Source of the DNA: Hoplostethus atlanticus
Lineage: Eukaryota > Chordata > Actinopteri > Trachichthyiformes > Trachichthyidae
Assembly: GCA_034670405.1 (NCBI GenBank)
Contig: JAXDDX010000071.1
Coordinates: 2,447,501 to 2,511,500, forward strand
Direction of reading: 5' to 3'
DNA: 64,000 nucleotides
The notes under the pieces were generated by a model. The model was not told the DNA's origin. It saw only the letters and a list, made by a program, of their open reading frames with translations, and ran no database searches. Of this stretch, positions 22,468-35,592 are shown piece by piece (the first letter of the stretch is position 1; every line of letters starts with the position of its first letter). Made by a program: the position numbers and the translations under genes.

Positions 22468-25146
22468 ATGGCTGCAGAGCTGTTTCCCACGAAGAAGCTG
22501 GTCCCGTCTGCCTCAGCGAGTACTGCCATCCAGCAATACCAGCAGCAGAACCTGACCAACAACAACACCATCCGGGGCTGCAACTGGCAGGGTCTCTACC
22601 CGACCATCCGAGAGAGGTGGGCGACTTTCAGATAACTTGACATACTTCCTGTAGGGATGGTGGAAACTGGTTGACAGTGTCTGATCATATAATGGTGTTG
22701 TACTATACTGTCGACAGGGTATCTGCAGGATCGTTAAAAGTCTGGGAAAGTGTATCTAAACTTAAGGCCTTAAAAGTATTCAAAATGTCTTAAATCCTGT
22801 TATTAGGTCTTATTTTTCCAGAACACGTTAGTAGTTCAATCTTCATTCTATCTGCTGTAATAAACAGTTTGACTTTTTCCTCTTTTACTTCGTTTATTCT
22901 TCCCATTTATAGTTTCACAACTTTCATCAGCGATGTTCTGTCAGAAAATAAATTGCTTTGTTTCTTTACTTTGGTTTTTAAATTGGATTTAAATTAATTA
23001 ACAAGGTCTTAAATTTGGCTTTCTGAAACCGGCAGACACCCTGGATCAACTAGTCGAACATCATTTACAAAATCACTAGTGATGGTCTGTATCCACACCA
23101 ACACCTGTTTCCTACATCAACTAACTGGCTAAACTCTTTGTAACTGCAGGAATTCGGTCATGTTCAACAATGAGGTGATGGCAGATGTTCACTTTGTGGT
23201 GGGGCCGCCCGGCGGGACTCAGCGGGTACCAGGGCACAAGGTAAACCTTCACATTCAGGCTGCTGGTCTTAGTGTAGGTCTACAACCAGGGTGGAAAAAC
23301 TGCTAAATGTAGTTGTGGCCAATAAGTTAGTTTAATCTACCAGGTAACCAGCCACTCCAAAACTAGTTAGCAGGTAAAATCATAAAACTGGTTGGTGAAG
23401 AAAAAGTAGATTCTGTACAGTCCCACAATGCTTTGTGGTGATGACCACACGTTTACGTTTGGATCTTCTCTTTCGTGACGTCCATGTTTCCTTTGGGTCC
23501 GGCAGTACGTTCTGGCTGTAGGTAGCTCGGTGTTCCACGCCATGTTCTATGGGGAACTGGCCGAGGACCAGGATGAGATCCGGATCCCCGACGTGGAGCC
23601 TCCTTCCTTCCTGGCCATGATGAAGTACGTGGATCTCACTCACTTTCTTTGATTCTCTTAGTTTAGTGAAGGAGCATTTTGTTTTGCCTCTATGTAGATA
23701 TCAGAAATGCAACAGCCGCAACTCCTTTTAATATTCACCCCCTTGAGTTTTTGCACATTATTCTGTTACAAAAATGTTTAAACTACATTTGTTTGTGAAA
23801 CAAACACATTTCAGAACTTCTTTTATTCATACTTCATCTTTAATAGTTCAACATTTTGAATAGAAAATTGTTCCAATTTTACTTTTAAAGTCAGGACGTC
23901 TGACACCAGCTCCCTTCAATACAGGCTGGACTCTGGTTCAGATTCAAGTTAATGGAGTTTCAAAGGAGAAACATCCTTTTTATACATTACAGAGCATAAA
24001 TCCCAACAGAATGTATTCTGACCTGCAGCATCAGAAAATGTGCAAAAATATTTGTATATGCTATAGTGAAGGCAGTGTCCCCATTTGACCTCTGCCCCCC
24101 CCTGCCTTCCCAGGTATATCTACTGTGATGAGATCGACCTGTGTGCCGACACCGTGCTGGCCACCCTCTATGCTGCCAAGAAGTACATTGTGCCTCACCT
24201 GGCTCGGGCCTGCGTCAACTTCCTGGAAACCAGCCTGAGTGCCAAGAACGCCTGTGTGCTGCTGTCCCAGAGCTGCCTGTTCGAGGAGCCCGACCTGACG
24301 CAGCGCTGCTGGGAGGTGATCGACGCCCAGGCCGAGCTCGCCCTGCGCTCTGAAGGCTTCTGCGACATCGACGTCCAGACGCTGGAGAGCATCCTGCGGA
24401 GAGAGACCCTCAACGCCAAGGAGATGGTCGTGTTTGAGGCGGCGCTGAACTGGGCTGAGGCCGAATGCCAACGGCAAGATCTGACGCCGACTATTGAGAA
24501 CAAGCGCCTGATGCTGGGCAAGGCCATCTACCTGATTCGCATCCCCACCATGGCACTGGACGATTTTGCCAACGGAGCGGCACAGTCTGGCGTGCTCACG
24601 CTCAACGAGACCAACGATATGTTCCTGTGGTACACTGCCGCCAACAAGCCTGAACTGCTGTTCTGCACCAAACCCCGTAAAGGCCTGGCACCACAGCGCT
24701 GCCACCGCTTCCAGTCTTGTGCCTACAGGAGCAACCAGTGGCGGTACCGAGGCCGCTGCGACAGCATTCAGTTTGCCGTGGACAAACGCGTTTTCATCGC
24801 GGGCTTCGGCCTCTACGGGTCCAGCTGCGGTTCGGCCGAGTACAGCGCCAAGATAGAGCTGAAGCGGCAGGGAGTGCCCATGGGCCAGAGGATCATCAAG
24901 TACTTCTCAGACGGCTCCAGCAGCACCTTCCCTGTGTGGTTCGAATACCCTGTGCAGATTGAGCCCGACACCTTCTACACAGCCAGCGTGGTGCTAGACG
25001 GCAATGAGCTCAGCTACTTCGGCCAGGAGGGCATGACAGAGGTGCAGTGTGGGAAGGTGACCTTCCAGTTCCAGTGCTCCTCAGACAGCACCAATGGAAC
25101 TGGAGTGCAGGGAGGACAGATTCCAGAACTGATCTTCTACGCCTGA
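22468..25146 (+). CDS. btbd3: BTB/POZ domain-containing protein 3-like (BTB-BACK-PHR)
   Basis: Exons 22468-22616, 23150-23240, 23506-23624 and 24114-25146 join in phase to 463 residues, close to the short human isoform. It starts MAAELFPTKKLVPSASASTA, and the start is chosen by match to the family's internal start. Order: variable Q/N-rich head (to about 45), BTB fold from MFNNEVMADVHFVVGPPGG through YVLAVGSSVFHAMFYGEL and the YIYCDEIDLCADTVLATLYA helices (about 55-150), BACK (about 165-275), and PHR beta-domain (about 305-463) ending GVQGGQIPELIFYA. EEPDLTQRCWEVIDAQAELAL separates it from BTBD6. Family members are Cul3 adaptors, and mammalian BTBD3 orients dendrites. Longer isoforms with an upstream basic exon exist in mammals; I did not find that exon here. 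Teleosts often keep two btbd3 paralogues and I cannot say which this is. Confidence 0.92.
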
Positions 25147-27028
25147 GCCTTTAGTCCCAAAGAGAAAGTCCTGCTTCACTGCCATGTTGAGGCTGGAGGT
25201 GAATTCTGGGGAAGCCTAGAAGCTTCTGCATCTGGAGGAGGTTGTTCTGAGGCTTCAGGAGGCGTTCAGGGTCTGATACCTGCTGTGACAAAACCACTTT
25301 TCCTCTGATATCAAGGCCAGGTTTCTACAAGGTTCTCATCCTAGTTGAAGCGATGGCAACATCACACCCTGTGAATTGGTAAATGAGGTTTAATGACTTT
25401 CATACAAACAAAAGGACAAAAAATAACTAAGGACACGTTTGCTGGTCGAACTAGTCAAATTATCCACACAGCCCAGTGTGACCGTCTAGACCTGGTCTAA
25501 CACGTCATGTGATTGGTTGTGTTGCTTTGTGGAAGTCATTTCCTTTCCCCCTTCGTTTCCGTCTCCAACATCTCATGGTCGACGCTTCACATCGCTTGGA
25601 GTCTGCAACGATCAAACTGTTTCTAAATCTATTTCCAGTTTCCCTACGTTGTCGTTTGCTCCTTAACGCACCGCCTCCGGGGAGCAGTGTAAATAAAACA
25701 ATACGAAGACGCAGGTCGTATACACACATTGATGTGACAACGTGTTTCAACTGTGTTTCTATTTTTGGGAAAGTTTGCCTCGGTCGTTGGTGAAACGCTG
25801 CCTGGACTGAGACGTTTATCAAGATGGGAACCGGTTTCCTGCCTCATCACAGATCCAGACGCTGTGACCAAAACTCAACGTGTCTTTAATATCTCACGTT
25901 ACTCGTGGAACTGAACTTTGCTGCTGTTTGGTTCTGGAAAGTTGAATACATTCCTGGGACGTTACAAACTTGATTTTCAATCTGTTTTGATATTTAGGGC
26001 TTAATATTTTTGATATTTAACAGTTCGCTCCAGTTAGTCCATGATTCTGGTTTTAATATAACCTGGTGCTGTGTGTTCTAGCCTTTTTATTTAAACACAC
26101 AAATATAAATATATATATATATATCTATCTCTTATAACAGACATAACATGGGAACCTAAAGGGGATTCCACCAATAATCACCTGAAGTCCATCTGCAGTG
26201 GAATCGATTCTCTAGAAGGATTTTTGTGACCTTTAGTTTATTTTTGGTTGTAATACTTTGTTTTAAGTTGAAGTTACTAACTTCATAACGATATAACACT
26301 ACACCCCCCCTTCACCGCCACAGCTTAATACATGTCTACTTTAGTTTTGGAAAACGTGAGATTAAACTTCAATGAATGTCTCCATGCGCTGCTGTAACTA
26401 ATGTCTTTTACAATGGGGAGAACAATTTTTGTATCTTATTCTACATTTAGAAACATATTTTTGGATGTTTATTTCCTGTCGTCTGATTCCAACCAGAATG
26501 TGGCTGCAGTGCGACGGAGACTGTGGCCTTATGAACGTGATGTGGAAATAAAGAGGAACTGTTTTGTCCAAGTTGTTGAAATTCAGTTTGGCTCCGTTCA
26601 CACTGCTGGAGCCTGATCTGATGTTTTGGATGATGCTCATATCTGATACCAATATGAACTGACAGATCAATATGTCACAAAGACACTTCCTCTCCTCGTT
26701 TCAGTTCCGACTGAACTGAGGCGTCTTTCTGCAGCGTGACCGGAGCTGGTATCTGTGCTGTCAATAGAAAACATGTCACTATACTCCCAGGCAGCAGCTT
26801 TATTCTTTAAAGTTGCACAATACAAACCTGATTTTTTTTTTTTTTTCCTGTACAAACATGTAGCTCATAAAAGATATGGTACACTCAGCAATAGGAAACA
26901 TCCACCACATAACCATCCATCATCTGGAGTCTCATTGTATTGTAAACTAGGCGGCTGGTGAACTAGTGAAAGTGTCTGGTGACCAGTAGGAACAATCTCT
27001 CCTGACCGGTGGTCCAGTTCAGTCGGTC
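25147..27028. other. convergent 3' UTR region of btbd3 and esf1
   Basis: The two genes are tail to tail 1.9 kb apart. AATAAA at 25692-25697 is a candidate signal for btbd3, and TTTATT at 26799-26804 (AATAAA on the minus strand) for esf1. An AT dinucleotide run lies near 26108-26124. No further gene is seen. Confidence 0.5.
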
Positions 27029-30000
27029 CTACTTGACCTTCTGTTTCTTTCGTGCCTGGAACTGCTCTGTTTTGTTCTTAATCGACTTGACCAGCAGAGA
27101 CAGACTGGGATCCATCGGTTTCTTGGTGGAGGCCTTTTCCTCCCGTTTCCCGCCCGGCGCTTCCTGTGTGGGCGTGGCCTGCTGGGTGCCGAGGGCGTCC
27201 TCTCGGCGGTGCTGCTGCTCCTCCCTTCGCCGCTGCTTCTCAGCCAGGATGCTCTGAGTGCCTTTGGTCTTCTTGTAGCCGGGGTCCGACGGGTCCAGGC
27301 TGAACAGGTGGGAGGTGAACATGGCCTGGAAACGAGGATCCCTGATGTCCACCTGGACACAATCAGCGAGAGAAACACAGGCTCTTAAAGGGGTATCAAG
27401 CAATCTATGACCTTCATCGACCTCTAGTGGAAACAACATTCAACAGCTAGATAACTAGAGAACAGAAACGGGTAGTGAAGGGGAAATGTCACCATGCAAA
27501 ATACTGGGATAGTACTAGTACTACTGATTTGTATGGTGCTTTTACAGCTGAAGAAGAGAACAAATGTGTGCAAAAGTCACATTTCCCATAATCCTTGCTG
27601 CTTCCTGTCGCAAAGAGGATGTTGCTACTTGCTCCACTTGCACTGGAATACACTCAAAACTCAATTATATGCCAGAAATCCCACAACCAGCAGGAAAACA
27701 AACACTAATGATGAATTATGGCACTGATGAACTTCATATGACCCTCTAACCCCGCAGGGTCATATGACACAATAAGTGGTATCCCCTTTAACGAGACCGT
27801 CGCTCTGACCTGGAAGTCGTCGTCCTCCAGCGGCCCGTCGCTCTTCTTCAGCAGCTTCTTCCTCTTCTTCTTGCTCAGGTTCTGCTGTTCTACGATCTTG
27901 TCGTAGTTGAAGTGTTTGTGCTTGGCGTCGTCCTCGTCCTCCATCAGCAGAGCCATCTCCGCCTGGAGAAACATTTAGATCACATTCACACATTTCGATC
28001 CAGGGAGAACATGACAGGTTACTGATATGTGGTAGAACCAGGTGATCGACTTCCTTATGAATACACAATTTAACACAGTTTCATAATTTCAACACAATCT
28101 ATTACTTTGTTTAGTTTTAGAAGACGTGTCTCCTCATAGCCCTAGCCACTAGTCAGCCAGTGTGTCTTGGTTAACTTCGACAGTAGTGCAACATAAGCTG
28201 GGCGCTTCAATGTCTGGATCACCAGCAACCAATAGTATGAAGGGTCAAAGGTCAGCCTCTCGATGCAGAGCCACATCGACCTTCTGGGTTTTCATTGGTC
28301 GGCAAACGCCCCAAATATCAACACTACCACGGAAACCACCGGATCCATCGATCTGTTCAAGCGTGGTCATTAGACCTGGAGGGAGAAACCCTGATCAGCT
28401 GATCTGTTTGGTCACGATGCTGAAAGGAGAAACCAAACCTTTCGTTTCTCCAGCTCCTCTTCCTCCTCAGGCGTTCTCTCCTCTTCCTCCACCTTCTTGT
28501 TTTTCTTCTTCGTTTTCTTTCTGGGCTCCGCTGGTGGGAGACAGACGACAAGATGTTGGTATTTCTAGTCACCTTGAGGTGAACATGGTGATTCTGTCTG
28601 ATTGGTCAGTTTTTAGATATTGTGATTTGCTTATATACTACAAATATACAAAACAATTATCAATAACAACTAGAAATACTTAAATTCTATATTTGTATAC
28701 GAGCTGCATCAGATACACCAAGCACAAAATTAGCTAAAAAGAAAAACTACTTTTTTTTTTACCAACCAAATCTGACCTGATAATAATAATAATAATAACA
28801 ACAACAATAAATATCTGGCAATTTACTGCAGCTTTTGTCATTTCTATGTTATGGGGTATTTTAGATGAAAAAGAGTTTCACCATATACAAAATAAAGTAA
28901 TATACTACAATAATAGTATAAAACACATTTGTTAATAATTCATTAAAAAAAAAGAAATAGCCGTTAAGAGAAGTTTCCTGATATTTTATAAAATATGAGT
29001 TATTTTGAGTGTATCTGACAAAATAAAAGTCATCATATAAAAAGTGTTGGTGTCCATATTCAATATTAAATTCCACCTGGTGCCCGACGGAACATCCCAA
29101 CATCACAGATACTCAGGAAAGGGAGAATGATGCTGCAGCATCCAGAACCAGGAAAGACTGACAGTATTGATTGACAGGTTGATTGATTAACAGTATTGAT
29201 CGGTCACCTGGAGAACCGAGCTCTTCAGCGAAGAACGGGTCGCTGAGGTCGACGTCCGGAGGAAGCTCGTCGTCGCTGGCGTCGGACTCAGACGCCCCCT
29301 GGAGGAAGAAACAACATCAGTCATAAATAAAAACCTTTATTTATCATGGGAAGATTTGCAGAGCACGCATGGTTGTTTTCAGCCACGCCCACATTCAAGT
29401 GTGTGTGTGTGTTTCTGTATGCAGCGAGCTCCAGTCACCTGTTGTTTTTTTACTTTCTTCTGCTTCTTCTTCTCTCTCTTCTTCTCCAGGAAGTCCTCCC
29501 AGGGCGTCAGCTTGTCCTTCCCCTCCAGCTTCTTCTTCACCAGCTGCTCCGTCGTCTCCTTCAGGCCTGTGGGCATGAGACAGAGGTCAGACAGGTCGAG
29601 GCTGCTAGCGGCCTCAGACTAGAAACTAGAGGTGACTAGTGGACTAGTAACTAGAGGTGAGACAGGTCGAGGCTGCCTCAGACTAGTAACTAGGGGTGAG
29701 ACAGACTGGTAACTATGGGTGAGACAGACTAGTGACTAGAGGTGAGACAGGTCGAGGCTGCTAGCGGCCTCAGACTAGAAACTAGAGGTGAGACAGGTCA
29801 AGGCTGCTAGCGGCCTCAGACTAGTAACTAGAGGTGAGACAGGTCAAGGCTGCTAGCGGCCTCAGACTAGTAACTAGAGGTGAGACAGGTCGAGGCTGCC
29901 TCAGACTAGTAACTAGGGGTGAGACAGACTGGTAACTATGGGTGAGACAGACTAGTAACTAGGGGTGAGACAGACTAGTGACTAGAGGTGAGACAGGTCG

Positions 30001-31553
30001 AGGCTGCCTCAGACTAGTAACTAGGGGTGAGACAGACTGGTAACTAGGGGTGAGACAGACCAGTAACTAGGGGTGAGACAGACCAGTAACTAGGGGTGAG
30101 ACAGGTCAGAACTAGTAGGTGTCTCACTACATCTAGTAACCAGGACAGGAAACGTGTTAAATCCCGCCCCAAATAAAAACACAACAACAATAAGTGATGT
30201 GATTGGTTTCCTGTAAACAGACAGCTGCTTCCTCCTGGCGGAGACCTGATGAAGACCTGATGAAGACCTGATGAAGACCTGATGAAGACCTGATGAAGAC
30301 CTGATGAAGAAGCAGCGAGTCGTTCTGCTGGTCGGACATGAAACACTAATACAAGTTTTTACTGTCACATGGTACAAAATGTCCATGATGCATCGGGAGG
30401 GTCGCTGATCAATCCCAGTGACTCAACCATGACCTGGTCAGCTGCTGAGACTTCTAGCCCCGCCCCACCCCCCGCTGGATCTCTCCAGTGATCTCCTACC
30501 TGGAACCCAGGTGATCTCCATCTCCATGTCCTTGTCTTGCTGCAACTTCTTGTCTTTGTCCTGGAGGCTCTTCAGGATCTCTCTGTACTTGGAGATCTGC
30601 TCAGCACTTTTCTCCTTCTTCTTCTTCTTCTTCTTCTCCTTCTCCTCCTCCTCCTCCTCGGGTTCATTCTCCACCTCTACAGCAGTCTCTCCTGTCTGTT
30701 CAGCTACAACACCTACAGAGGACAAAAGAAGAAGAAGAAGTAGTTTGAATCGGTGACATCATCATATTGCAGTAATGTGTTTCCAGTTATTGTCTTACCC
30801 TCTGCTGTCTCGCTGTCCTCCTGCTTTCCAAACTCCATCACTCCGTCCACCTCCTCCTCCTCCTCTTCTTCGCTGGAGGAGGCCAGGTAGGCGTTGAAGT
30901 CCATCTCCAGCAGCTCATCCTTGTTGAACTTCCTGTTCATGGCGGTCACACGCTCGTGGTCCGTCTCGTCCCAGGTCAGCTCCACCTGATTGGTTGAACA
31001 GAACCTCAGACACTCTCAACGCCCTTTTGTCCGTCTTGGCGGCTGAGAAAACCGACTTCCACAAACGCCTCGTGACAATCAGGACTGAAGTCAACTTCCA
31101 TTTGCACTAAATTATCCAATCTTGTTTGAGAAATATCAGTAGTTTTTTTATTATAAATGTACCCACTGTACTGAGGTCAGTATTCTACATGTTCTGCTGG
31201 TCTCCATGTATGTTACTAACATAAGAACATGGTGTTGACGCAATCCTGCCTTACAATCCATTACAATCACTTTCTTCCTGTGCATGACAGTGTGGTCACA
31301 GTGTAGCAGCCTTGTTAAGGTGCATACCGGTTATACGGTGTGTTCAATGTCGTCTAGTATTACTGAGCCTCACCTTGGACGTGGAGGCGGAGGACGAGGT
31401 GAACAGTTTGGGGGTGTAGGCTGACAGGTCCACTTCTGTCACCTCGTCTTTGGGCTCGTCGTCAAACAAAACGTCATCAGGAATGAACCTGAAGGAAACG
31501 CCCACCCTCAGACAGTCAGATACACACTCATTTTTTATATTACTGTAATACAA

Positions 31554-31601
<48 letters not shown>

Positions 31602-34600
31602 TTAAAAAATCTTCCAAGGCCATACAAATTTAATTAACTGTTTAACGGATGCCCTGCAACACTACAAAAAATAAATAAAAATCTAGGACGGCATATAAAA
31701 TGCTGATGCAGCGTTTTTTATGCCGTCCTAGAATCAATTTTTTTTTTTTTGCAAGAAAAATCGACGTGGGGAATTTATTAAACAGTTAATTAACTTTTTA
31801 TGGCCCAAGTAAAATGTAAGGCTTATAAAGACCTCTTAGTGCCTGGTAGAATCACATATAAGAGTAGAGAGTCGACTTAGCAGACTGGAGTTCTGACTGA
31901 CTGATTTCTTGCTGATTTCTTGCTGAATCTTGCTTTAACTTCATTAAAGACCTTTATGTTTAGATGATGTGATTCGAGACCCTGCGGTCGTTTGTTCTGC
32001 TGCTGAACTCTCGATAAACCGGTAAATCTGCTAAATGCCTGTAATGTAATGTAAATCTAAACCGTCTCCTCTCACCGCAGGTCCAGAACTGAGCAGCTGC
32101 TCTCGTACTCGAAGCCGTCACACTCCGCGTAGATCTTGGCGGCGGTGTCCAGCGAGTCGCACTCCACCACGGCGTAGTAATACTTCAGCCGCTTGAACTG
32201 GTAGTCACGCATCTTCTCCCTGTAGACCCTGGAGACACGTGAACAACAGTTCCCCATCTCAAACGTGAATTAGAAACACCGATCGTTCCAGAATTGATTT
32301 GTAACCCGGTACAAATCAATTCTTTTAGTATCGGCTGATGTTGTGGCCAGACCAAAACAAAGAATGGCATGACCAACATCATGACCAACATCATGACCAA
32401 CATCATGACCAACATCCAAAGTCACTTTTGAACTGCTGTGCAATAAAACTAATAATTTGAGACATTTATTGAATTGGGGTGTTAAATACGAACTAAAGAC
32501 TTTAATTTTACATCCAACATGTTCTCGTTGTAAAGCATCTATTAAAGTTCAACTCAATACTAAATTACGTTAAAGTCAATATTGTTCCATCGCAATTTAT
32601 TGTATAATTTCTTTACTACAAAAACATTTTTCCACTTTGAGCGAGCGGAAAAACTTCATCATTTCAAAACTGCACGCACATAAACCTGAAAAGCTGCGTT
32701 ACCAACAGCAAGGATGTTGCGTTAAGTGTGTGTGTGTGTGTGTGTGTTACTTCTCCTCCTCGGTGTCGTTGTCGGGGTCGTCCGGCAGGGCCCTCAGCTC
32801 CTCGGGGCCGTGGGTCTGCTCCACCTGCAACCTCTCCTTCCCAAACTCTGATGGGTAGATCTGGAAAACACCCAGCATGCATTGCTGTCAATAAATACTT
32901 CTCTTTCTCCTCACATGCAGTTGTGAGAAAACGTTTGTGAACCCTTTTGAATTACCTGTATTCCTACATAAACGGATCCTAAAATATGGTCTGATCTTCG
33001 CCTGAGTCATAAAAATAGATCAACACGATGCAACTGCAACTTTCTCACAACTGTAGATCAGTTGTGAAAGTGTGTCACACCTTCACCTTTCATGTCAGCA
33101 TGGCTGCTCCACCGAGAGCTTTTATTTTGAAAGAGGTGCAGAGGGCAAAATGGTCTGGACGAGTATAGATGCGGCATTTTCTCACTACATGAGTAAATGT
33201 AAAGAGACGCTGAGCTCAGACACCAGTACAGGTACGGTCAGCACAGCCTGTGTGGGTTGACATTCATTTGATGATTTTCCTTCATGACTCAATAAACCAG
33301 AAAACAATCAATATCATCTGTGATATTTCAATTATTATTATTTCAGCCATGAAATAATGTTCCTCAGTCTGGTCAGTCTGGTTCCTCAGTCTGGTTTCCA
33401 CTCCAGTTGGACTGGAAACCATCTAATGCAATGAATGTGTGAAACAAGTTGGATCCCTGATATTCCCTGACTTTAACAAATCCCTTGACTGTCCCTGCCT
33501 GGAATACCGCTCTCAAAATCCATGATGTTCCAGAAACTCCCTGATAGAGGTAGTGAGGCTTCACCTTCACAGAGAGCACCACGCCTCCACTGGGTTTGAA
33601 GGAGTTGAATAAAGCCAGAAGGTCCTTGGCTTTCATCCTGTCCCAGTCCATGTTGCAGACGGCGAGCCTCGTGGAAACCTGGCAGGGAGACAAAACACCA
33701 CCAAGTTAACCAAGTTAACCAAGTCTTCTGTTTGGTGTGTGCAGGTTCCCTGGTGGGTGGAATGGAAAATATATGAAACCAAGACAAATAATTGTGATTA
33801 ATAAACACAATCACAATAATTAGCTAAATAATGCTGATTGTTATTTCTGCCATAATCTGCACCAATAAGACAATAAATCAATAAGACTATAAACCAATAA
33901 GACAATAAATCAATAAGACTATAAACCAATAAGACTATAAATCAATAAGACTATAAACCAATAAGACTATAAACCAATAAGACAACAGATCAATAAGACT
34001 ATAAATCAATAAGACAACAGATCAATAAGACTATAAACCAATAAGACTATAAATCAATAAGACAACAGATCAATAAGACTATAAATCAATAAGACAACAG
34101 ATCAATAAGACTATAAACCAATAAGACAACAGATCAATAAGACTATAAACCTCGTCGTTGCGCGGCGCGTCTTTGCACAGCTCTCCCCAGTCGTGTTCGA
34201 TCTCCTCTTCCTCGCGCTGCAGGATGGCCTCCACCTCGTCTTCCTCGTCTTCGTCGGAGCTGGTCTCCACGTTGCCCTTCCCCCTGGCCGGGTCCGGCTC
34301 GCTGTCGCTGTCCTCCTCCGAATCCAGACCAGACTCTTCCTCATCAGAGCCACCCTCCGCCTCTGCATCACTGTCATCCTCCTCCTCCTCATCATCATCA
34401 TCTGTAACGCTATCTCCCAGGTCCACGTCATCCTCATTTACACTTTGCTGTTCCTCATCGTCTTCATCATCACCTGGGAAAAATAGATTCTGTTCAGCGT
34501 GCTGCAGTCACAGACGTCTGCGGCGTGGGAAACGACAGCCTCTTCGCTGGGCAATGAAACATCCAAAGGTCTTAATCTATGACTGGAAGGTGAAACAGTG

Positions 34601-34669
34601 AAAGTAGTCGGTGCATTTTGGGATGTAGCAGCCAGTGTGGCCTGCAGACAGAAAAGTTAGTTGTCCTAC

Positions 34670-34706
<37 letters not shown>

Positions 34707-35592
34707 AGGCGAATGTTTCTGCAAAATATTGAATAAAGCCTACTGCAGACTTGTCGTCCCTCCTCTCTCACCGAGTCTCTCTCTACTAACTCTTTCTACC
34801 ACTCACATAAACCAGAGACTGTATGTTCACCATGTGAGCAACGTGATCAACAAGCCACCAGAAGTTAGAAGTTTCCTCAGCCTGATGTGTCGCTCTACAA
34901 GGTTGTCAGCTGAGAAAAGACATGGCTGAACTTTTCATGGACAGCCAATCAGATGTCTGCTTCCTTGTTTCCCCACTGATGTGATTTAGTTTCATGATCA
35001 ATAGTAATAATATAGCATAGATAATAATAGCAATATAATAATAGCAAGAATGGAGAAGTTGATTCCACCTATTCAAAGCTTCCCAGTTCTCTACAACTTT
35101 AATTTGAAAGATGACAGGAATAAACGTCTTAAAACCGACAACACCAAAGCAGCAAAAAAATACATTTGCCCGTTCAAAACCTTGTATCTTACCCTCCTCA
35201 ATAACTTTGACTCCTTGTGCAGGCTGTTCTACTTCGACTTTACCATCTCGGTTCTGCACAGCTTTTCCTTTCTTTGTGGTTTTCTCAGCGTTGACCATTC
35301 CCTCCAACTTTCCTTTGATTTTCTTTTTCTTTTTGCTCTCTGCATCCTCCTCCTCCTCCTCGGAGTCGGACACTTGGTAGAAGCGCTTTAGGTCTTCCGT
35401 GGAGGTGTGGTTGATGGGACGGCCTCGTTTGTCCACGGTGTACTTCACCTTGAAGCGTTTGTCGTGAAACATGGACTGGAAACGCTTGTCGATCTTGATC
35501 TTGCGTTCTTTCTCGGGCATTTCCCAGAAGCGGGGGTCCTTCTGCACCCTGAGGAAGCGGTCATCGCCGCCCGGGTTCTTTGAGGAGGACAT
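27029..35592 (-). CDS. esf1: ESF1 nucleolar pre-rRNA processing protein
   Basis: Thirteen coding exons, in transcription order: 35592-35193, 34473-34151, 33678-33565, 32860-32751, 32228-32076, 31488-31374, 30985-30799, 30712-30500, 29566-29454, 29298-29208, 28530-28439, 27962-27810, 27352-27029. All phases agree, giving 795 residues (human about 850). It starts [20 protein letters not shown]. Then come acidic tracts (exon 2 is mostly D/E/S), the conserved core [20 protein letters not shown] and [17 protein letters not shown] (about 245-400), lysine/glutamate runs coded by simple repeats in exon 8, EMEITWVPG, and the C-terminal NUC153-type motif [20 protein letters not shown], ending [14 protein letters not shown]. 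Yeast Esf1 works in 18S rRNA maturation in the nucleolus. Several donors abut simple repeats: exon 2 has the weak donor GTTTAT. A 5' UTR acceptor (TTGTCAG) lies just before the start codon, so the promoter is further upstream. Confidence 0.95.
29590..30115. repeat. minisatellite in esf1 intron (GACTAGTAACTAGGGGTGAG type)
   Basis: Irregular tandem array of about 23-bp cores (AGACTAGTAACTAGGGGTGAGAC) mixed with a longer core containing AGGTCGAGGCTGCTAGCGGC. Two unit types alternate and short blocks recur, so it is a composite array. It starts soon after the acceptor of the exon at 29566 on the minus strand. Confidence 0.9.
30240..30315. repeat. 11-bp tandem repeat in esf1 intron
   Basis: Six to seven copies of ACCTGATGAAG in direct tandem between the esf1 exons at 29566 and 30500. 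It is short and near-perfect, so probably length-variable. Confidence 0.9.
31552..31806. repeat. AAT microsatellite followed by a hairpin-forming MITE-like element
   Basis: (AAT)n covers about 31552-31600. After it, outer arms near 31618-31650 (GGCCATACAAATTTAATTAA, CTGTTTA) pair with 31771-31805 (TAAACAGTTAATTAAC, TTATGGCC), and inner arms CTAGGACGGCATA at about 31682 pair with TATGCCGTCCTAG near 31720. The whole could fold into a long imperfect stem. It lies in the esf1 intron between exons 31488-31374 and 32228-32076. Confidence 0.7.
32727..32748. repeat. CA/GT microsatellite touching an esf1 splice donor
   Basis: (GT)n on the plus strand. Read on the gene strand it is GTAACACACACAC, so the repeat begins within the donor of the exon 32860-32751. 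Confidence 0.9.
33850..34150. repeat. 15-bp-type minisatellite abutting the esf1 exon 2 donor
   Basis: Tandem units of AATAAGACTATAAACC or AATAAGACAACAGATC type, about 18-20 copies. On the gene strand the intron begins GTTTATAGTCTTATTG, which is the repeat unit itself, so the exon 2 donor is the first unit of the array. Confidence 0.9.
34669..34706. repeat. CTGT tetranucleotide microsatellite
   Basis: About nine uninterrupted CTGT units in esf1 intron 1. Confidence 0.95.

Noticed and set aside
24061..24705. 214-residue minus-strand open frame
   Set aside because: Antisense of the conserved btbd3 exon 4; no similarity or splice context of its own.
34158..34601. 147-residue Ser-rich plus-strand open frame
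   Set aside because: Antisense of the acidic esf1 exon 2; D/E codons read as S/L on the other strand.
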